From assembly GCA_902782905.1 (NCBI GenBank), contig CACZPB010000061.1:1-10339 (forward strand): a DNA stretch of 10,339 nucleotides. Reading direction: 5' to 3'. Shown piece after piece: positions 7,801 to 10,339 of this stretch (position 1 is the first letter of the stretch; each line of letters starts with the position of its first letter). The notes below the pieces were generated by a model that was given only the letters and a program-made list of their open reading frames with translations, was not told the origin of the DNA and did not search any database. Origin of the DNA: an uncultured bacterium (GTDB taxonomy: Bacteria > Cyanobacteriota > Vampirovibrionia > Gastranaerophilales > Gastranaerophilaceae). Both the position numbers and the translations under genes were made by a program.

Positions 7801-8118
7801 GCAGATAGTATATACAGTGATGTAATAAAAAAGACAGAAAAATCTGCTATATTTAATATTTTATTAATTGCAAAAAGTTTTGTAGCAAAAGAAAAGTACA
7901 GACGCGAAGAATACAAAGAAGCACTTCTTATAGTTAACGATGTGCTTGCAAGCCTTCAAGAAGGAGATAATCAAGCTGTTATTTTTTACTTGGTATTTGA
8001 AAAGCTCTTGGTTGATATAGTAAAAACTTCCGGCATGTCAACAATTGATGTAGAAGCAGAATTGAAAAAGATGGAAACATACAGCTCATCCGGTAATTTT
8101 ACAAGACTTTTAAATTAA
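4828..8118 (+). CDS. Zinc-ribbon / degenerate cyclase-like / STAND-like ATPase / helical-repeat protein
   Basis: This is a large cytosolic protein of 1096 residues. Residues 1-70 hold three four-cysteine zinc ribbons (Cys3-6-17-20, Cys28-31-40-43, Cys51-54-65-67). Residues about 85-260 follow the class III cyclase fold pattern (GRIIKYGDEYVINL at 128-141, the helix after it, then the LKLTITVSKK strand, and a closing SIDIDGESLMLYEVV at 243-257). However, the first metal-binding Asp is not where expected, so it is probably inactive. Residues about 293-500 resemble an AAA_16/STAND ATPase: a Walker B strand IIIDGFE (434-440, Asp437) and sensor-like strand FLFVTNNE (464-471) are clear. The P-loop position (about 324-340) lacks GK[ST], and no such motif exists elsewhere in the protein. 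From about 510 on, the chain is helical, with TPR-like helix pairs in the last 350 residues. The start is forced, since Cys3 belongs to the first ribbon. It is probably a sensor or scaffold; its target is unknown. Confidence 0.85.
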   Translation: MECSKCHKNIPDNIESCPHCHKVFALVCPNCHTLGQNSVCSECGYIILEKCSKCGRMISTSAKKCKCGFSVKTSVAYQECESDEFASINIKFGGLNSIRRVLASNELYTKFLIKLTNVLKAQLKNIDGRIIKYGDEYVINLNKELSFPTSADKAMRYAIKIANGFSELNKNILEELNVPLKLTITVSKKNAEELLVNKTKESKVKLLNIKKDEPKYYKSMQIILDQYVQDCVSKNYKTDSLYSIDIDGESLMLYEVVLHNYIIPPNNSTEDIKTEIKNNNVKKSSVREKKEDLFGFKVFDINSKCKFEKTTANEVFSLLNSNIIIALKTESDNKINTSELIRYYESQGQKPLYVACTESTGCRPWGVFETIFREYYDISSHSGFVSSTFDPKPFAAIKNFLKGFAKKAATPEDARYAYMEEFGNFLASLKDCVIIIDGFENIDDTTLQTLSIYFDRFKKVNVKFLFVTNNEVSVHSKFKGLLRTPLYTEISVVDSAVDSLISNIKEDATDFIQSFYYEKICENYCGSKLYFDNAIEFLKEKDVLISFENKLLIKNNNSVILPSDLKSLLRARLKNLAQSPDASMILAYSYFLGERLDLTLLKTLGIKDFEQNLKLLTDKDFAYIKNNILHINNYTILKPVISESLKKEAQEYVCKTILAKVSKGLDNTTLAILFGNLSMFKEQYMILWKNSQFAMAVGDFDAYLKNCLASLSIVEHVGKKISEEEIEANKKEVFQNILMSLYRYSPEKIYSIENVLLVDAINKNDDEQIVKLSNMMLQGALISSNYSEARTLMHNILTRIPNPTLIVNGVVNTKFLLLSLINIEILFNIGKYKECIEIAEDLLKIIKPDNIEKIKPVNFSVNLFVSHMLETFRLAAFAKLITASEDLDEFFDKIHASFDTELPDKDSVLAIRDYIAGKEFAPSNIEEATPFTKIIYLILQELSLHAHDSKTFAQNIYQAKLLAADIHQTQLELFCDLLIANSYAKMNIPVKADSIYSDVIKKTEKSAIFNILLIAKSFVAKEKYRREEYKEALLIVNDVLASLQEGDNQAVIFYLVFEKLLVDIVKTSGMSTIDVEAELKKMETYSSSGNFTRLLN

Positions 8119-8177
8119 TTTTTTATCTGTTTCTCAAAAAGCTCCTCTTTTTAGCCCATATTAATATTATATAAATA

Positions 8178-8240
8178 TTTTCAAGAAAAACCGTTTTTTA
8201 TATTATACTTGTCAAGTAGAGTATTTTAATAATAACGGAG
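8178..8240 (+). promoter_or_regulatory. lpxA promoter and ribosome binding site
   Basis: TTTTCA (8178-8183, four of six) and TATTAT (8201-8206, five of six) are spaced by 17 bases, giving a start near 8213 and a leader of about 35 bases. GGAG at 8237-8240 lies seven bases before the ATG at 8248 and supports the chosen start. This indicates that lpxA has its own transcript rather than depending on the large gene upstream. Confidence 0.5.
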
Positions 8241-8247
8241 AAAGAGA

Positions 8248-9078
8248 ATGACAAATACAGTTTTAGAAAACAGCTTAATTCACCCTTCTGCTGTAATTCA
8301 TCCGTCTGCGGAAATTGCTGAAGGTGTTACAATCGGACCAAATGTAGTTATTGGTGAGGGTGTAAAAATCGGCAAAGGAACAAGAGTTATTGCAAACGCG
8401 TATATTGAGTTTGCTCAAATCGGTGAAAGATGCACAATTTCTCCTTTCTCAACAATAGGCTCAGAGCCTCAAGACTTGGGTTATAAAGGTGAACCGACCC
8501 AGGTTATTATAGGCGATGATACAATAATAAAAGAAAATGTTACTATTCACCGCGGTGCAGCTTGCGGAGATTTTACGACAAGAGTCGGAAATAAATGTTT
8601 AATAATGGTAGGTGCTCATATCGCTCACAACTGTGTTCTGGAAGACCAAGTGATTTTAGCAAATCTGGTTACTCTAGGAGGTCATGTTCACGTCGGATTT
8701 GGTGCTTTTGTAGGTGGAATGAGTGTGTTCCATCAAAATATAAGAATTGGCGATATGGCAATTATTTCGGGCTTCTCAGCTTCTCGTCAGGATATACTGC
8801 CATATTCTAAAGGAGAAGGCAGACCGCCTGTCCCGAGAGGATTGAATGTTATTGCAATGAAGCGCAGAGGAATTACGCAGGAAGTAAGAACTGCAACAAA
8901 TGAAGCGTTCAAGCTTTTGATTTCTGATGAATATAATACAACTCAGGCTATTGAAAAAATCAAAGCGGAAATTCCTATGAACGAATATATAGAGAAAATG
9001 ATAGATTTCATACAAACTTCTAAAAGAGGTGTGCTTTTAAAAACACATAAAGCCGGTTATCAATCTTTAGAAGAATAG
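8248..9078 (+). CDS. lpxA: Acyl-ACP--UDP-N-acetylglucosamine O-acyltransferase
   Basis: This enzyme catalyses the first step of lipid A synthesis: it moves an R-3-hydroxyacyl chain from acyl carrier protein to the 3-OH of UDP-GlcNAc in the cytosol. The 276 residues compare with 262 for the E. coli enzyme. Residues 10-185 are left-handed beta-helix hexapeptide repeats (for example IHPSAVIHPSAEI, VTIGPNVVI). Key elements align with E. coli: the QDLGYKGEPT stretch (75-84), IHRG (100-103), AHIAHNC (123-129) with catalytic His127, His146, and FHQN (161-164) with His162. Gly175 falls at the hydrocarbon-ruler position (Gly173 in E. coli), which suggests a long, about C14, acyl chain. The C-terminal helical domain (about 200-262) is present with KRRG (205-208). 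It stands alone here; the usual lpxD/fabZ/lpxB neighbours are absent from the window. It is good evidence for a lipid-A-bearing outer membrane. Confidence 0.95.
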   Translation: MTNTVLENSLIHPSAVIHPSAEIAEGVTIGPNVVIGEGVKIGKGTRVIANAYIEFAQIGERCTISPFSTIGSEPQDLGYKGEPTQVIIGDDTIIKENVTIHRGAACGDFTTRVGNKCLIMVGAHIAHNCVLEDQVILANLVTLGGHVHVGFGAFVGGMSVFHQNIRIGDMAIISGFSASRQDILPYSKGEGRPPVPRGLNVIAMKRRGITQEVRTATNEAFKLLISDEYNTTQAIEKIKAEIPMNEYIEKMIDFIQTSKRGVLLKTHKAGYQSLEE

Positions 9079-9111
9079 TGTAAGAAAGTATAATAGAGTA
9101 TAAAAAGCAGG

Positions 9112-9145
9112 AAAAGGGTATTAATTGTATTTAGTACCCTTTTTC
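9112..9145 (+). terminator. Intrinsic terminator of lpxA
   Basis: AAAAGGGTATT (9112-9122) pairs with AGTACCCTTTT (9133-9143) around a short AT-rich loop, with one G-T wobble. The 3' arm runs into a T-run ending at 9144. It lies about 35 bases after the lpxA stop at 9078. Confidence 0.8.
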
Positions 9146-9253
9146 ATATTTTAGTACAAAATTATGTTAAGATATGTAAACTGGCTGAATATGCCACTAT
9201 TATTTGTTTTTGAGTGTTTCTGTAAGCGAAAATTTTTTATTTAAATAAAATGC

Positions 9254-9281
9254 TTGACTTTATTTTCTTATGTGCAATAAT
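9254..9281 (+). promoter_or_regulatory. Strong promoter in front of a candidate small RNA
   Basis: TTGACT (9254-9259, five of six) and AATAAT (9276-9281, five of six) are 16 bases apart. The -10 carries an extended TGC at 9273-9275. A perfect TATAAT follows at 9281-9286, but 21 bases from the -35. Either box would start transcription at about 9288-9293. No protein-coding gene follows in this direction. Confidence 0.65.
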
Positions 9282-9287
9282 ATAATT

Positions 9288-9435
9288 ACACACTTTAAGT
9301 GTAGTCGAAACACTAAATAGCAAAAACAAACAACCCCCAAAATCATATAAACTCCTAGATAATAAACACTAAAAAGACCATTAGGATGCAGAAAACAAAC
9401 CCACTCGAATCACACACACCGAGTGGTTTTTTTTT
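9288..9435 (+). ncRNA. Candidate small RNA, about 148 nt
   Basis: A good promoter (9254-9281) and a clean intrinsic terminator (9401-9435) bound a stretch with no credible reading frame, so the product is probably an RNA. Near the 5' end, AGTGT (9298-9302) and ACACT (9310-9314) can form a small hairpin. The middle is A- and C-rich and looks unpaired, with CCCCC at 9334-9338 and ACTCCT at 9351-9356, both able to pair with Shine-Dalgarno-type G-rich sequences. AAACACTAAA occurs twice (9308-9317, 9364-9373). TCCTA (9353-9357) could pair with TAGGA (9382-9386). I do not recognise a known family (not tmRNA, SRP RNA, RNase P or 6S by eye). The exact ends are estimated. Confidence 0.5.
9401..9435 (+). 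terminator. Intrinsic terminator of the candidate small RNA
   Basis: CCACTCG (9401-9407) and CGAGTGG (9420-9426) form a perfect seven-pair stem with a 12-base CA-rich loop, followed at once by nine T (9427-9435). It is strongly directional: on the minus strand there is no comparable T-run after the stem. Confidence 0.88.
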
Positions 9436-9678
9436 ATGTGTGTATAAATAAATTTTAATTGCTGGCTTTTTTTAATGTGACGGATTGAAGGGGTGATTGA
9501 GTGACGAAGTGGTTTTAAAATGTTCAAGATAAATCGCTGTTGCGCTTCAGTTGATATAAAGTTGGAAAGTTTTGATGTTAATAATACCCTCTCCCTCCCC
9601 AAGAGAGGAAAAAGTTTTAAATTGATTCTATTTACCCCACATGTCTTAGGCATACTCTCTTCCGCGGAGCGAAGGATT
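9436..9678. other. Non-coding spacer with inverted repeats
   Basis: These 243 bases hold no gene I can support. Two foldable elements are visible. One is CCTCTC (9588-9593) / GAGAGG (9603-9608) around a pyrimidine-rich loop. The other is CTTCCGC (9659-9665) / GCGAAG (9669-9674), a bulged hairpin directly next to the stop of the minus-strand gene at 9679. Composition is less AT-biased than in the neighbouring spacers, which would suit a dispersed intergenic repeat, but no second copy lies in this window. Confidence 0.4.
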
Positions 9679-10339
9679 TTATTTAGCAATTACTGATAAA
9701 TTTTTGCCTTCTTCTATAGGTGTAGTTTTTGTATACGGGTTTGAAACAATATTATACTGTTTATTAAAGTAAGGCTTTCTGCCTCTGAATGCCAGTTTTT
9801 TCAAATGCTTAAGAATCATAACTCCATTTTTGGAGGTTTTGCCGTCCATCACGATTTTCCCGCCGTCTTTTCTTACGATACCAAGTTTTCCGCCTATTTC
9901 TTTAACGACATATTCGGCTTTATCCTTAGCGTTTGAATTCATAAATACAGTTCCGACCGGAAGTGCAATTCCTGTTCCGAGAAGAATAGCATCAAGTTCT
10001 GAACGAGGTTGAATAGGGACATATTTGTTTTCAGGATTAATTGAATCTATATTATTTTCGTCAAAGAATTTCTTTCGTTTTTCTTCTGTATCAAGACCAT
10101 ATTTTGCAAAATAATCAACTCTGTTGCCGTGTTCTATTTCTCCGGCATTGAATAAAGTGACGGTCATATCACCATTAGAAGCTTGCATCATATAAGCAAT
10201 TTTGGCTAAATCTTTTACAAGTTCTCGTCTTTCTTGTATCAAAGCTTTTGCTTCTTTAGAGTTTTCGTCCAAACCTTTTAATTTAAAGCCTATTTCTGCT
10301 ATTCTTGCGTTAACTTCATCTCTTGATTTTGAGTGAGCC
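9679..10339 (-). CDS. Unrecognised protein, 5' part outside the window
   Basis: I do not recognise this protein. The frame stays open to the window edge: the 22 codons upstream of a TTG at 10272 read as ordinary coding sequence (SKSRDEVNARIAEIGFKLKG), so the true start lies beyond 10339 and the TTG is not a start. About 219 residues are visible. The first 55 are strongly helical and charged, with coiled-coil character (KEAKALIQERRELVKDLAK). The middle has a soluble mixed region with NKYVPIQPRSELDAILLG and ALPVGTVFMNS. The last 80 residues are basic and Gly/Lys-rich (EIGGKLGIVRKDGGKIVMDG), probably beta-strand, and end in NLSVIAK. No membrane segment is seen in this part. No clear terminator follows; only the bulged GC hairpin at 9659-9674 lies beyond the stop. 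Confidence 0.75.
   Translation of the reverse strand, partial: AHSKSRDEVNARIAEIGFKLKGLDENSKEAKALIQERRELVKDLAKIAYMMQASNGDMTVTLFNAGEIEHGNRVDYFAKYGLDTEEKRKKFFDENNIDSINPENKYVPIQPRSELDAILLGTGIALPVGTVFMNSNAKDKAEYVVKEIGGKLGIVRKDGGKIVMDGKTSKNGVMILKHLKKLAFRGRKPYFNKQYNIVSNPYTKTTPIEEGKNLSVIAK

Noticed and set aside
3202..8118. A complete known Zorya system
   Set aside because: No ZorC, ZorD helicase or ZorE nuclease is encoded; the large divergent protein has neither helicase nor nuclease motifs. Only a ZorAB-like core can be claimed.
8131..8158. Terminator after the large gene (AAAAAG/CTTTTT hairpin near 8141-8157)
   Set aside because: The stem is six mostly A-T pairs with a five-base loop and only a short T-run; too weak to call.
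9164..9244. Small plus-strand frame of 26 codons after the lpxA terminator
   Set aside because: It has no ribosome binding site or promoter in front and lies just past a terminator; it is best explained by chance.
9351..9435. Similarity to cyanobacterial Yfr1 RNA through ACTCCT and a CA-rich terminator loop
   Set aside because: Only six bases of the Yfr1 core match and they are not followed by CACAC; the RNA is also much longer than Yfr1.
9386..9451. ATG-started frame of about 20 codons inside the candidate small RNA
   Set aside because: The only AGG is too close to the ATG for ribosome binding, and the frame runs through the terminator hairpin.
9381..9689. Minus-strand open frame of 102 codons
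   Set aside because: It begins with TTG, has no Shine-Dalgarno, overlaps the coding end of the gene at 9679, runs through the hairpin elements and the small-RNA terminator, and its composition is unlike the other proteins.
10270..10272. TTG start codon for the last gene
   Set aside because: Coding-like codons continue without a stop to the window edge, and there is no Shine-Dalgarno before the TTG.
1..10339. CRISPR array, insertion sequence, prophage or attachment site
   Set aside because: I see no regularly spaced repeats, transposase or integrase motifs, or direct repeats next to the tRNA within the window.

Overview
The window is AT-rich bacterial chromosome, with no transposase, integrase or phage gene. 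It carries a canonical LpxA, so the organism makes a lipid-A-type outer membrane. It also carries a long-form pyrophosphate-dependent phosphofructokinase, and a zinc-ribbon/cyclase-like/STAND-like/helical-repeat protein of a kind common in the cyanobacterial lineage. Together with the base composition this fits a non-photosynthetic relative of Cyanobacteria (Gastranaerophilales/Vampirovibrionia type). That placement is an inference from gene style; a spirochaete or another AT-rich diderm cannot be excluded.

Layout: 1-72, tRNA-Asp(GTC) on the minus strand, cut by the window edge, with a good promoter at 118-146. 201-1010, a ZupT-type ZIP metal transporter. 1007-1357 (minus), a small helical protein whose stop codon overlaps that of zupT in one TTAA. 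1460-3139, pyrophosphate-dependent phosphofructokinase, closed by a bidirectional terminator that also serves the next pair. 4763-3202 (minus), a two-gene operon for an ion-driven stator: a MotA/ExbB/ZorA-like channel subunit, then a MotB/ZorB-like subunit with a peptidoglycan-binding OmpA domain. 4828-8118, a 1096-residue protein divergent from the stator operon across only 64 bp. 8248-9078, lpxA with its own promoter and terminator. 9079-9678 has no credible protein gene but holds a well-bounded candidate small RNA (about 9288-9435) and, after it, a hairpin-rich stretch. 9679-10339 (minus), the 3' part of an unrecognised protein gene that runs off the window.

The housekeeping genes (tRNA, metal uptake, glycolysis, lipid A) do not form one pathway. 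The centre, 3202-8118, is the part worth attention. A compact ZorAB-like membrane motor faces, across overlapping divergent promoters, a large cytosolic protein built like a STAND sensor. In that protein both the cyclase-like domain and the ATPase P-loop look degenerate. The motor pair resembles the ZorAB core of the Zorya anti-phage systems, but no ZorC, ZorD or ZorE is present and the ZorA-like tail is very short. The big gene also appears to be translated from a leaderless mRNA. Whether these three genes form one system is a hypothesis resting on arrangement and domain types only.
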